A DNA stretch of 64,000 nt from Bifidobacterium pseudolongum subsp. pseudolongum DSM 20099 (GCF_000771225.1 NZ_JDTZ01000002.1:186001-250000); one strand, 5' to 3'; positions 8,990-18,352 are shown, numbered from the stretch's first letter. Made by a program: numbers and translations. Notes: generated by a model not told the origin, from the letters alone.

Positions 8990-10261
8990 CTATGAGCACA
9001 GCAGTTCGTGCAGGGTCATGGCCGATCCGTCAGTCAAGCTCGCCACTTGGTCGACCGCCACACGCAGCCGTTCGCCGTCGCTTTCGGCATTCGCCCAATC
9101 CTCCCAGAACACCGGTTCGAGCGCGAGCGACGGCTGGGGCGCATCCGCCATCAGCACGTCGACCAGATCAGTGATGATCCGCTGCTCTTCACCATGCAAC
9201 GGCGAATGTTCGCGCGGTTCCATCAAAAAGTGCACGGCGATGCCTTTGAGCGCCAGGATCTCGTAGCGCGTGTGCGGCGGCACCATCACGTTCGCGCGGT
9301 AGCGCACCAACGGCCCCGTGCCGTAGGTATCGCGTGTGGCGGCTTCCACGCTGTGCGCGAAGGTGCCGATCAGCGTGCTCGTCACGTTCTTGAGCTGTGC
9401 CAACGCATGCCGCGAGCCGTCGAAACGTTCGGGGAACGTGTGGCGGCGTTGCAGGCGACCAAAGGCGGCGAGCAGCTCGTCCGGGTCCCATTGCCGCCCA
9501 TACCATGTCAGGACCTGCTCCACGACCGCGTCAAGCACGCGCGCGTCACGCAGTTGCGCCGGGTCGCATGCGCCGGTCGCGATCGCATCCTCCACGTCGT
9601 GCACACTGTAGGCGATGTCGTCGCTCAGGTCCATGATCTGGCATTCCATCGGCGTCGCCGTGCCGGACGCGCCCTGCCGCAGCCAACGGAACGCGGGTTC
9701 GTCGCTCGGATACACACCGAATTTGCGGCTGCGCTCCCCTTTCGGGTGGTCGTCGGCGTGCGCGTAGTCCCATGGATATTTGACGGAGGCGTCAAGACAC
9801 GCGCGCGTCAGATTGACGCCTGCGGAACGGCCGTCGTGGAAGAACACCTTCGGTTCCAGGCGCGTCAGGATGCGCAGCGTCTGCGCGTTGCCTTCGAATC
9901 CGCCGATCGGCTCGGCGATCCGCGCGAGCGCGTGCTCACCATTGTGCCCGAACGGCGGGTGCCCCAAGTCGTGTGCTAGGCATGCGCAGTCCACCACGTC
10001 GGGGTCGCAGCCGAACATCTGCGCGATCTGCCGGCCGATTTGCGCCACTTCGAGTGTGTGGGTCAGGCGTGTGCGCGCGAAGTCGTCGGTGCCTGCCATG
10101 AGGATCTGGCTTTTCGCGCCGAGGCGGCGCAATGCCGACGAGTGGATCAGCCGCGCGCGGTCACGTTCGAACGCGGTGCGGTCGCCGGATTTGGGGTCCT
10201 CGGGCGCCCACCGTTCCTCATCATGCGCGCTGTAGTCACGGCGTGTGTCGTGCCCTGTCAT
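8990..10261 (-). CDS. dgt: deoxyguanosinetriphosphate triphosphohydrolase-like HD hydrolase
   Basis: HD-domain enzyme that removes triphosphate from dNTPs. From ATG 10261 it has 423 residues. Metal ligands are visible as H68 in RLTHTLEV, the H97-D98 pair in CLAHDLGHPPFGHNGE, and a later Asp in MDLSDDIAYSVHDVEDA. This layout is that of the dGTPase subfamily, whose bacterial members often accept several dNTPs. GAGGTG is six bases before ATG 10261; a GTG three codons upstream is less well placed. It precedes dnaG by a few dozen bases, a conserved actinobacterial pairing linking nucleotide pools and replication. Confidence 0.93.
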   Translation of the reverse strand: MTGHDTRRDYSAHDEERWAPEDPKSGDRTAFERDRARLIHSSALRRLGAKSQILMAGTDDFARTRLTHTLEVAQIGRQIAQMFGCDPDVVDCACLAHDLGHPPFGHNGEHALARIAEPIGGFEGNAQTLRILTRLEPKVFFHDGRSAGVNLTRACLDASVKYPWDYAHADDHPKGERSRKFGVYPSDEPAFRWLRQGASGTATPMECQIMDLSDDIAYSVHDVEDAIATGACDPAQLRDARVLDAVVEQVLTWYGRQWDPDELLAAFGRLQRRHTFPERFDGSRHALAQLKNVTSTLIGTFAHSVEAATRDTYGTGPLVRYRANVMVPPHTRYEILALKGIAVHFLMEPREHSPLHGEEQRIITDLVDVLMADAPQPSLALEPVFWEDWANAESDGERLRVAVDQVASLTDGSAMTLHELLCS

Positions 10262-10527
10262 GAGTATCACCTCTTCAACGGATGGTGGAAGAACGGGTTA
10301 ACGGCGGGGTCCGCAGCCGGATGCCGTAGCGAACCGGAATTCAGTTTACGCGCCGTACGGTCCGCCCGGTAGTTGTTGCCGAAGTACGCGTGTATGCGGA
10401 TCTCCTCAAGGTGGCTGGTAAGGATACCCTTGGGCTGGCTCCTGTGGATGGGTTTCGGCGGGTGCGATCGTCGATGTTGGCGAAGGCCAAGGCGATATAC
10501 CGCGTAGGTTGTCCAGCCGGCCGAGCT

Positions 10528-10645
10528 GTTTTCGCCGTTTATGTCACCGTTTTCTCCGTTTGTGCCACTGTTTTCGACGTTATCGTCACTTTTTTGCCGG
10601 ATTGATGACGATAACGGCGAAAACGGTGACGTAAACGGCGAAATC
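10528..10645. repeat. array of 21-base repeats: three direct, two inverted
   Basis: Units at 10528-10548, 10549-10569 and 10570-10590 run head to tail, each starting GTTTTCnnCGTT and ending in a TCAC- or CCAC-like box. After a 13-base spacer, two units lie in the opposite orientation at 10604-10624 and 10625-10645. The whole can fold into a long hairpin. This is the main content of the 605-base gap 10262-10866 between dgt and alr. The gap also holds weak open frames on both strands that merely read through the repeats and match no family I know. No terminator or RNA gene is recognised there. Confidence 0.75.
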
Positions 10646-10866
10646 GCACAAAACAGGTGATTCCGGACAGTTGGCATGCCACAGGAGTCGCGAAAACCAC
10701 TGCCGCCAAAGGATTCCGGACGATTACAGACGGCTGTCCTCCGGCTATGACGTCAACGGCAAACCAGCGCCATACTCAAGACATTCCACCCATGCGCATG
10801 CCTTGTGCCGGTAGAGCGATGCCGCAAATCACTCCTTGACGCACAGCCTAGCGCGCACGGGTGCCT

Positions 10867-12225
10867 CTACAGCAATGACCGGGGATCGAGGCGTGCCACG
10901 TCGTCCGGTGCCAGCACATCGTGCGCGTGCAGATACAGGCGCGGCACGCGGTTGCGCAGGCAGGTGAAGATCTCATAGCTGATCGTGTCGGCCGCGCGCG
11001 CCCAATCGTCGGCGGTCGGTTCGGCGGCCGTTTCGCCGGCGCCTGGGCCGAACAGGCGTACGGTGTCGCCGATGTGCACGCCGAGCTCCTGCGCGGAGCC
11101 GTGCAGGTCGATGATGAACTGGTCCATGCACACACGTCCGCTCACGCGCATGAGTTTGGGACCGTGCACCGTCTCGACGCGCAAGGGGCCGCCGGGTTTG
11201 TATTCGTGGCGCGCGCCCGCCTCGTCGAATCCGGAGGCGGAGCGGTGGATGCCGTCGGCGTACCCGACCGGCACGATCGCGACCGACGTGCGTTCGTCGG
11301 TCAGATAGACACGTCCGTACGACAGTCCGCTACCGGCGGGCACGTCTTTGACGGAGCTCAGCTGCGCCTGCAATGTCATGGCCGGAGTCAGCCCGTAGTC
11401 GCCCGGGGCGCCCATCGCCGGGTCCGCTTCATACCCGTACAGCGCGACTCCGGGGCGCACCAGGTCGTAATGGATCTGCGGGCGGGTGAGCGTGGCCGCT
11501 GTGTTCGCCAGATGGCGCACACGCGGATTGATGCCAGCGGCGCGCAGCTCGCTCGTGAATTGTTCGAACCGTTCGATCTGCATGTCGGTTTCGTGCACGA
11601 ACCCGGCGTCCTGTGGCGCGTCGGCCACGGCAAGGTGGCTCCACTGCCCCACCACATCGAACACACCCTCGTCGATGAGCGGGCGCAGTGCGGCGATTGC
11701 GCGGGGCAATTGCTCGAGCGTGAAGCCGTTGCGCCCGAAGCCGGTGTCCACTTTGATGTGCACGCGGGCGGTCCGGCCGGTGGCGCGGGCTGCGGCGGCG
11801 ATGTGCTCGACGGCGGTCAGGGTGGCCACGGACAGGTCGATGCCGTTGGCGATCAGTTCGTCGTATGGTGCGCACAGCGGATTGTTGACCCATGTGAGGA
11901 TGCGCGCACGGTCCGGCCCGATGCCGGCGGCGCGCAACAGCAGCGCCTCGCGCGCCTGTGCCGTGCCGAGCCAGGTGGCGCCGCCGGCGAGCGCGGCGAG
12001 CGCGACCGGCACAAGCCCATGGCCGTAGGCATCCGCCTTGACCACGCCCATGACCTCGGTCCGCCCGCCGGATGCGCCGGCCACGCTCACCAGATGCCGC
12101 ATGTTGTCTCGGATCGCGGCTAGGTCCACAATCGCCTGTGCGGGGTATGCGCGGAGGGCGGCGTGGTAGTTCGCTTCGCCTTGGGGGTTGGAAAACGGCC
12201 ATTTTTCAACAGTATGCGCGCTCAT
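10867..12225 (-). CDS. alr: alanine racemase
   Basis: PLP enzyme interconverting L- and D-alanine for peptidoglycan. The 452 residues are longer than the usual 370-390 because of an amino-terminal extension of about 25 residues and internal insertions. The PLP lysine is K63 in VVKADAYGHG (61-70). Other marks are HIKVDTGFGRNGF, the SYGRVYLTDE segment of the carboxy-terminal domain, and GRVCMDQFIIDLHG. CAATAC lies close to ATG 12225 and no clear Shine-Dalgarno is seen, so translation may be leaderless. Transcribed alone. Confidence 0.95.
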   Translation of the reverse strand: MSAHTVEKWPFSNPQGEANYHAALRAYPAQAIVDLAAIRDNMRHLVSVAGASGGRTEVMGVVKADAYGHGLVPVALAALAGGATWLGTAQAREALLLRAAGIGPDRARILTWVNNPLCAPYDELIANGIDLSVATLTAVEHIAAAARATGRTARVHIKVDTGFGRNGFTLEQLPRAIAALRPLIDEGVFDVVGQWSHLAVADAPQDAGFVHETDMQIERFEQFTSELRAAGINPRVRHLANTAATLTRPQIHYDLVRPGVALYGYEADPAMGAPGDYGLTPAMTLQAQLSSVKDVPAGSGLSYGRVYLTDERTSVAIVPVGYADGIHRSASGFDEAGARHEYKPGGPLRVETVHGPKLMRVSGRVCMDQFIIDLHGSAQELGVHIGDTVRLFGPGAGETAAEPTADDWARAADTISYEIFTCLRNRVPRLYLHAHDVLAPDDVARLDPRSLL

Positions 12226-12290
12226 AGGTGGTATTGTGCCTCAGCCGTGTGACGAATGGGATACGCGCGCCGCGGACTTTGCGCCGTGGT

Positions 12291-12815
12291 TCACCATTCG
12301 TGGCGCTGGTAGGCGATGCGTGTGGTGTCTTCGTCGCGGTCGATGAGCTGGATCAGCCCGCAACGCGCGAAACCGCTGGATTCGAGCACGTGCTGCATAG
12401 CCTTGTTGTTGGGATGGGTGTCCACACGCACATTGCCGTAGTGCTTGAGCGCCCATTCGATGCAGTCGCGCGCGGCGTGGCGCACCAGACCGGACGAGGC
12501 GATGCGGTGGATCGTCACGTACGCGTCGTCGTCGAGCCATGCGCCTTCGATCGACCCATAGGTCGGGTCGAGTCCGGGGCAGACGGCGAATTGCGCGAGG
12601 ATGCGCTCGTGGCCGCCCGCATCGTCCACGAGCAGGATCGTACGGTGGTTGGCGATGTCGTCGCGCACCACTTCGGGGCGTGGGAAGGTGTTGCCCCATT
12701 GCGTCGGGTTGCCGTTGCGCGCCATGAGCTCACGGGCGTGCGCGTAGATGCGCTCCATCTGCGGGTAGTCCTGCATGGTGGCGTGGCGGAAGCGGCGCGA
12801 TGGGGCATTCGACAT
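12291..12815 (-). CDS. GNAT-family N-acetyltransferase
   Basis: A 174-residue GNAT protein. It has an amino-terminal FRHATMQDYPQMERIYAHA helix, the central strand ILAQFAVCPGL, the acetyl-CoA region HRIASSGLVRHAARDCIEWA with the basic loop, and the late VDTHPNNKAMQHVLESSGF typical of strand 5 and helix 4. The substrate is unknown. GAGGAG precedes ATG 12815. The 91-base upstream space carries two copies of a 13-base AT-rich motif that may be an operator, so the gene is probably regulated on its own rather than as part of luxS. Confidence 0.8.
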   Translation of the reverse strand: MSNAPSRRFRHATMQDYPQMERIYAHARELMARNGNPTQWGNTFPRPEVVRDDIANHRTILLVDDAGGHERILAQFAVCPGLDPTYGSIEGAWLDDDAYVTIHRIASSGLVRHAARDCIEWALKHYGNVRVDTHPNNKAMQHVLESSGFARCGLIQLIDRDEDTTRIAYQRHEW

Positions 12816-12846
12816 CTGTACTCCTCGACGATTGCGGCGGACGGTT

Positions 12847-12887
12847 GCATATATGCGTAGTTATACATATATACGCATATATGCGTA
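12847..12887. promoter_or_regulatory. paired palindromic operator-like motif
   Basis: GCATATATGCGTA occurs at 12847-12859 and again at 12875-12887, exactly 28 bases apart. The second lies in a perfect 16-base palindrome, TACGCATATATGCGTA (12872-12887). The AT-rich island is sharply different from its surroundings and lies 32-72 bases upstream of the GNAT start, where a regulator would bind. It could also include the promoter. Confidence 0.55.
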
Positions 12888-12906
12888 CATCGCCCATGGC
12901 ATCAGC

Positions 12907-13401
12907 TCAGACGACCTTGCGCTCGAAGGCATCGGAGCTAATGCCCTTGTCCAGGATGTCTTTGGCCCATTCCTTCGCGGTGAACAGGCTATGGTCGCGG
13001 TAGTTGCCGCAGCTTTCTACCGTGGTGGCCGGCACGTCGCCCCACTCGGCCTCGAACGCGATGAACTCCAACGATTCCTTGAGCGCCTTCGCCACGTCCT
13101 CGGGCGAATGCTCCCCCCATGTGATCAGATGGAAACCAGTGCGGCACCCGAACGGCGAGCAGTCGATGTAGCCGGGGATGCGCTCGCGCAGCAGCACGGC
13201 GATCGTGTGCTCAATCGTGTGCAGGCCCGCCGTGGGGATCGCGTTCTCGTTCGGCTGCACAAGGCGCAGGTCGTAGTTCGAAATCACATCGCCGTTGGGG
13301 CCGGTCTGCGTGTCGATGAACCGCACATACGGGGCCTTGACCTTGGTGTGGTCGAGTTCGAAGCTTTCCGGGCGCGGCTTGCTGGTCTGTTCTTCCGTCA
13401 T
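12907..13401 (-). CDS. luxS: S-ribosylhomocysteine lyase (AI-2 synthase)
   Basis: Cleaves S-ribosylhomocysteine to homocysteine and the autoinducer-2 precursor DPD in the activated methyl cycle. The 164 residues show the metal ligands H61 and H65 in LHTIEHTIA and C131 in [11 protein letters not shown], the catalytic C86 in SPFGCRTGF, and the amino-terminal [16 protein letters not shown]. Length and motifs are normal. AAAGGA is before ATG 13401. Homocysteine formed here could feed the metB/CBS-like genes at 18-20.6 kb. Confidence 0.97.
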   Translation of the reverse strand: MTEEQTSKPRPESFELDHTKVKAPYVRFIDTQTGPNGDVISNYDLRLVQPNENAIPTAGLHTIEHTIAVLLRERIPGYIDCSPFGCRTGFHLITWGEHSPEDVAKALKESLEFIAFEAEWGDVPATTVESCGNYRDHSLFTAKEWAKDILDKGISSDAFERKVV

Positions 13402-13659
13402 GGCTCATCCTTTGCTGCTGGGCGGCGCGCGTTGCACCGGATTCCCACTCTACTCCGCCGTCCGCGCGCCACCCAGTGCCGCACGGCGTCGGCTTGGTCG
13501 TCAGATTCGGCGCCACGCCTGGGCGGATCATCGAGGCGATGCGCACGCTCGAGACGCTCGTATGACTGCCCAGTGAGACAGAGTGTTCGCCAACAGTGAA
13601 GCAATAGTACACTGGCCGACAATGTGGCCGGTCGCGCGCATGCTCCTTTGAGGCGATCA

Positions 13660-13689
13660 GCAGGCGGCTGGCCCATACCAGTCGCCTGC
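13660..13689 (+). promoter_or_regulatory. leader hairpin before the glycerol dehydrogenase gene
   Basis: GCAGGCGGCTGG (13660-13671) pairs with CCAGTCGCCTGC (13678-13689) with one mismatch and a 6-base loop. It ends just before the AAAGGAGC ribosome-binding site of the following gene. The 314-base gap 13402-13715 otherwise contains a TACACT box near 13610 and the luxS promoter region; no RNA gene is recognised in it. A role in translation or attenuation is a guess. Confidence 0.4.
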
Positions 13690-13715
13690 ATGTCTTATCA
13701 AAGGAGCTTCACGGT

Positions 13716-14808
13716 ATGGCAACGTTCAACCGCGTCACCGACGTCCACCCCGGCCCCAACCGCTACATCAGCGAACCTGGATCCGCCAAGAACATCGAAC
13801 GCTACCTCGAGGATTACGCGCACCCGGTCATCGTGACCGGCGAACTGTCCGCCCAGGCGTTCCTCGACTACACCGGCGCGGACGGGTTCTTCGCCCCGGC
13901 GTTGCGCTACGACCGTTCGGCGACGGAGCGCAACGCGCGCGAACTCGCCGAGCAGGCGCGCGCTCGACGCCGATGCGATCGTGGCGATCGGCGCGGGCAA
14001 GCTCGCCGACACCGCCAAGAACGTGGCCGAACTGCTCAACGTGGATTTGGTCATGGTGCCGACGCTCGCCTGCGCGTGCGCCGCATACACGCCGTTCTCG
14101 GTGAACTACGACGACGAGCACCGCTATGTGGGCTCGCCGCTGCACGGCCGCAACAGTGTGGCGATGATTGTCGATTCCGCGCTCATCTCGCGCGCGCCCG
14201 CCGAGAAGATGGTGGGCGGCATCGGCGACACAATCGCCAAGTGGTACGAATGCGCGCCGGTGCTCGAACGCGCCAACGACCTGAGCGCCTTCGACCAGCT
14301 CGCCTACCAGTCCGCGCGCCTGATCCACGACATCCTGCTCGAGCACAGCGAAGACGCCCTCAAGGCCTTGCGCGCCGGCGACTACGACAACGAGCAGGTG
14401 CGTCTGCTCATCGACACGATCATCGGACTGGCCGGCACCATCGGCGGCCTTGGCTGCGAGCGCGCCCGCGTGTCGGGCGCCCACGCCCTGCACAACGGCC
14501 TGACGCAGGTGCCGGGTTCCGCCGCCACGATGCACGGCGACAAGGTGGCGTACGGCGTGCTCGTGCAGCTCGTGGCCGAGGGCAAGGAAGCCGAAGCACG
14601 CCAGCTGCTCGCCTATTACGACAGCGTTGGCCTGCCCCACTCCTGGAAGCAGATGAACATCGAGTTCACCGACGAGAACCTGTGGACGGTGGCCGAATAC
14701 ACGACGCAGCCGGATTCCACATTCCTGTCCGCCGTGCCGAACGCCACGCCGCAGATGCTCGTCGATGCCATGCGTGTGGTGGAGGAGTTCCCGGCCGAGG
14801 CCGCCTGA
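13716..14808 (+). pseudogene. gldA: glycerol dehydrogenase-like gene with a frameshift
   Basis: An iron-type alcohol dehydrogenase of the glycerol dehydrogenase group (NAD-dependent glycerol to dihydroxyacetone). Residues encoded from 13716 (MATFNRVTDVHPGPNRYI to ARELAEQAR) continue the family pattern only if the frame shifts by one base in the alternating GC run at 13956-13963. After the shift the frame reads LDADAIVAIGAGKLADTAKN, GGIGDTIAKWYE, and later ARVSGAHALHNGL and TMHGDKVAYG, up to the stop at 14808. With one base removed a full protein of about 363 residues results. AAAGGAGCTTCACGGT precedes ATG 13716. This may be a true inactivating mutation, a phase-variable dinucleotide run or a sequence error. 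Confidence 0.85.
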
Positions 14809-14872
14809 CGCCCGGACACGCCCCAACGCCGCCCCTACCACCAATGGGGCGGCGTTGGTACACTGGGCGCCT

Positions 14873-16852
14873 ATGACAGGATTCGAAGCGCACGCACACA
14901 CCAGCCAGCCCAGCGCCGCCCACTACGGGTCGCAGGCGGCGCTGGCGGCACTGCGCGAGCACTTCGGCTATGCATCGTTCCGCCCCGGTCAGTCCGAACT
15001 CATCGAGGCGATCGCCTCCAACCGCGATGTGCTGGGTGTCATGCCCACGGGCTCGGGCAAATCCGTGTGCTACCAGATTCCCGCGCTGCTGCTCCACGGC
15101 ATCACGATCGTCATCTCCCCACTCATCTCGCTGATGCGTGACCAAGTGGACGGCGCGAACGAGATTGGCATCCCCGCCGCATTCATCAACACCACGCAGA
15201 CCGTGGACGAACAGGAGCACGTGCTCGACGCCGCCTATGCCGGCAAGGTGAAGCTGCTCTACGTGGCCCCCGAACGTTTGGAGACGCCACGCTTCCGCAA
15301 TTTCGCGGCGCGCGCTGACATCGCGTTGATCGCGGTGGACGAAGCGCACTGTGTTTCGCAATGGGGCCAGGACTTCCGCTCGTCGTATCTGGGCATCGGC
15401 GAATTCATCGCCGCGCTGCCCGACCGCCCCACCGTGGCGGCGTTCACCGCCACCGCGACCGAACGCGTGCGCCGCGACATCGTGCAATTGCTGGGCTTGC
15501 GCAACCCGCTCGTGCTCGTCACGGGCTTCGACCGCACGAACCTGTATTTCGACATGCTCAAACTCAACACGCGCGAGAAAGCGAACTGGATCGCGGATTA
15601 CGTGGCCGAGCATGCGGACGAATCGGGCATCGTGTACTGCGCCACACGCAAAGAGACCGAGGCACTCGCACAGACGCTCAACACGCTCGTGCCGCAATTA
15701 CGCGCGGCGCGCGGCGCGGGCAGTGCGCCGGGCGACGTGGCGGTGGCCTACCACGGCGGCATGCCCTCGCCCATGCGCGAACAGGCGCAGCGTGATTTCG
15801 TGACCGACCGCACACCTGTTGTGGTGGCCACGAACGCGTTCGGCATGGGCATCGACAAGTCGAATGTGCGTTTTGTGATCCACCACAACATGCCCGAAAG
15901 CATCGAATCGTACTATCAGGAGGCCGGCCGTGCGGGCCGCGACGGCGAGCCAAGCCGTTGCACGCTGCTGTGGAACGAGTCGGACATCGTCACACGGCGC
16001 CGGCTGCTCGACATGGGCGGCCCCAACGAACGCCTCACCGCGGCCGAACAGGACCTGGTACGCCGGTCCAAACGGCAGCTGCTCGACGGCATGATCGGCT
16101 ACTGCCGCACCACCGAATGCCTGCACCGCTACATGACGCGCTATTTCGGCGAACACGACACCACAGACACGGCCCAGTGCGCCGGCGGCTGCGTGAACTG
16201 CGCAAGCACCTTCGCCACCGTGGACGTGACGCCGGTCGCGCGCGCAATCAGCATGTGCGTGCACGACCTGGACCAGCATTTCGGCATGGGCAAAATCGTG
16301 GCGGTGCTGCGCGGCTCGAAAGCGCAGGACGTGCTGGCACGCGGCTTCGATACGCTGCCCACCTACGCCACGCTGGAAGGCACGCCGGAAGCACAGATCC
16401 GCGACGTGCTCAACCAGATGGTGGCGGATGGGTTCCTGTACATCGGCGAAGGCCGGCTGCCGCTTGTGCAGTTCGGCCCGCGCGCCGCCGAGACCGCTCG
16501 CCCCACGTTCCATTACGAGATCAAGAAAACGGAGCGCAAATCCGCGCGCACCGCCCAACGCGACCAGCACGCGACATACGGCACAAGCGGCGCCGGAAGC
16601 CCGGTCGGCTCGTTCACGCCCAGCAGCGACGGCGAGGCGCTGTTCGAGCGCCTGCGTGCACTGCGCCTGGAGATCGCGCGCGACATCGGCAAACCGCCGT
16701 ACATCGTGTTTTCCGACAAAGCGCTGCGCGACATGGCGCAGCGCCGCCCGCGCACCAACGAGGAGTTCCTGGAGGTCAACGGCGTGGGCGCCAACAAGCT
16801 CGAACGCTACGGCGCGCGCTTCCTTGCGGCGATCAACGAGTTCTCCAACTGA
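14873..16852 (+). CDS. recQ: ATP-dependent DNA helicase RecQ
   Basis: A 3'-5' SF2 helicase of recombination and replication repair, 659 residues. Walker A is MPTGSGKS (57-64), DEAH 156-159, motif III AFTATAT, and motif VI EAGRAGRDGEPS. A zinc-binding subdomain with four cysteines follows (CRTTECLHRY and AQCAGGCVNC), then winged-helix and a carboxy-terminal HRDC domain (DKALRDMAQRRPRTNEEF to VGANKLERYG). ATG 14873 lies 8 bases after TACACT and has no Shine-Dalgarno, so it is likely leaderless; the open frame runs further upstream but without family similarity. Confidence 0.96.
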   Translation: MTGFEAHAHTSQPSAAHYGSQAALAALREHFGYASFRPGQSELIEAIASNRDVLGVMPTGSGKSVCYQIPALLLHGITIVISPLISLMRDQVDGANEIGIPAAFINTTQTVDEQEHVLDAAYAGKVKLLYVAPERLETPRFRNFAARADIALIAVDEAHCVSQWGQDFRSSYLGIGEFIAALPDRPTVAAFTATATERVRRDIVQLLGLRNPLVLVTGFDRTNLYFDMLKLNTREKANWIADYVAEHADESGIVYCATRKETEALAQTLNTLVPQLRAARGAGSAPGDVAVAYHGGMPSPMREQAQRDFVTDRTPVVVATNAFGMGIDKSNVRFVIHHNMPESIESYYQEAGRAGRDGEPSRCTLLWNESDIVTRRRLLDMGGPNERLTAAEQDLVRRSKRQLLDGMIGYCRTTECLHRYMTRYFGEHDTTDTAQCAGGCVNCASTFATVDVTPVARAISMCVHDLDQHFGMGKIVAVLRGSKAQDVLARGFDTLPTYATLEGTPEAQIRDVLNQMVADGFLYIGEGRLPLVQFGPRAAETARPTFHYEIKKTERKSARTAQRDQHATYGTSGAGSPVGSFTPSSDGEALFERLRALRLEIARDIGKPPYIVFSDKALRDMAQRRPRTNEEFLEVNGVGANKLERYGARFLAAINEFSN

Positions 16853-16924
16853 CCTCACCTCCCACGCCACTGGGCGCTCGGCGCAATCCGCACGCGGGTG
16901 TTCCGCCCGCGCTACAGTGGCCCC

Positions 16925-18352
16925 ATGCGCATGTTTACCACGTATGCGAACGCCCACGACACGGGACTTGAGGCCGCCCTGCGCCCCGTGGACCTTCGGG
17001 CTGCCCCCGGCACACAGACGACCGCCGCCACACTGGCCCTCGACCCGGCGCTCCCCCGCCAGCACATCGACGGGTTCGGCGCCTCGATCACACAGGCCAC
17101 GAGCTACCTGTGGCACAACGCCATGCGCCACCCACACCGCGTGTTGCGCGACCTGTTCAGCGTGACCGAGGGCATTGGCATCTCGATGCTGCGCCAACCG
17201 GTCGGCCCCTCCGACCATGTGACGCGCCCGTACCGCTTCATGCGCCGGCGCCCCGACCGGCATCTGCGCACCCTCGACTTCACGCCCGAGGAATATACGA
17301 TCCTGCCGATGGTCAAAGCCGCGCAGGCGGTGCGCGCGCAATCCATGGGGACAGCCGCGTGCTCCCCCGACCTCAACATCATCGTCAGCCCGTGGAGTGC
17401 ACCATGGTGGATGAAGACGAACTTCAGTGCACTCGGCAAACGCCCCCTGACGCGCCTGACCGGCTGGCTGCGCCCCGCCGCCTACCCCGTGTACGCCGAA
17501 TATCTGGCACGGTTCATCGAAGTCTACCGTCGCCACGGCCTGCATATCTTCGGCGTCACACCCACGAACGAACCCGACTACCCGCAGTCCCGCTGGCCGT
17601 CGATGGCGATGAGCCCGGCCCAGCAGGCACGGTTCATCGCGCGGTTCCTGGCGCCGCGCCTGCGCGCGCATGGGCTCGGCGACGTGCGCATCATGTGCTG
17701 GGACCACAACTATTCGACCGACCACTACCCCGACGGGCGTTTTGTGCGCGAACTGTATATGCACCCGCGCGCGTTCGCCGCCACGGCCGGCTCGGCATGG
17801 CATTACTACGGCGGTGCCGCGCGCACGATGAGCGACATCCACCGCCGCTGGCCCACAAAAGGCATCTGGGTCACCGAAGCCTCCGGTGGCGACTGGGGGC
17901 CGCGCAACTGGGACGACGCACTGATCACGATGGGTGCGCGCGTCATCTCGATGATGAACAACTGGGCGCAGTCCGCCGTGCTGTGGAACATCGCGCTTGA
18001 CACGCGCGGAGGCCCCGATTACTACTACCTGCGCAACGACCACACGCATTCGAGCAACCGCGGCCTGCTGACCGTGGACCGGCGCACCGGCGAGACCACG
18101 CGCAACGCCGACTATTACGCGCTCGGGCATTTCTCGGCATTCGTGCCGATCGGCTCGCACTGCATCACCAGTCGGTTGCGCACGGCACCACGGCTCCATG
18201 CCGCTGCGTTCGCCACGCCGGACGGCGCGATTGCCGCAGTGCTATGCAATGAGCGCACAGACCCGGCCACACTGCGCGTCGACGTGCGCGGACGGGATTC
18301 GCAGACGCTCGTGCTGCCGGCGCGCTCGTTGACGACGGTGGTGTTCGACTAA
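16925..18352 (+). CDS. GH30-family glycoside hydrolase (glucosylceramidase-like), cytoplasmic
   Basis: A 475-residue enzyme of glycoside hydrolase family 30. The amino-terminal QHIDGFGASITQAT, the acid/base E216 in VTPTNEPDYPQS and the nucleophile E318 in WVTEASGG are all in family positions, followed by the carboxy-terminal beta-sandwich. No signal peptide or anchor is visible, so it should act on imported oligosaccharides or glycosides. Candidate substrates are beta-glucosides, beta-1,6-linked glucan or galactan fragments; sequence alone does not decide. ATG 16925 follows TACAGT by 6 bases (probable leaderless start); ATG 16931 is an alternative. No sugar transporter is adjacent. The end overlaps convergent metB by 4 bases. 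Confidence 0.85.
   Translation: MRMFTTYANAHDTGLEAALRPVDLRAAPGTQTTAATLALDPALPRQHIDGFGASITQATSYLWHNAMRHPHRVLRDLFSVTEGIGISMLRQPVGPSDHVTRPYRFMRRRPDRHLRTLDFTPEEYTILPMVKAAQAVRAQSMGTAACSPDLNIIVSPWSAPWWMKTNFSALGKRPLTRLTGWLRPAAYPVYAEYLARFIEVYRRHGLHIFGVTPTNEPDYPQSRWPSMAMSPAQQARFIARFLAPRLRAHGLGDVRIMCWDHNYSTDHYPDGRFVRELYMHPRAFAATAGSAWHYYGGAARTMSDIHRRWPTKGIWVTEASGGDWGPRNWDDALITMGARVISMMNNWAQSAVLWNIALDTRGGPDYYYLRNDHTHSSNRGLLTVDRRTGETTRNADYYALGHFSAFVPIGSHCITSRLRTAPRLHAAAFATPDGAIAAVLCNERTDPATLRVDVRGRDSQTLVLPARSLTTVVFD

Noticed and set aside
10528..10645. CRISPR-like reading of the 21-base repeats
   Set aside because: Units are contiguous with no spacers, some are inverted, and no cas genes are present.
10267..10677. 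Possible 136-residue protein in the dgt-alr gap
   Set aside because: The frame runs through the 21-base repeats (giving NGEN-type repeats), lacks a ribosome-binding site and matches no family.
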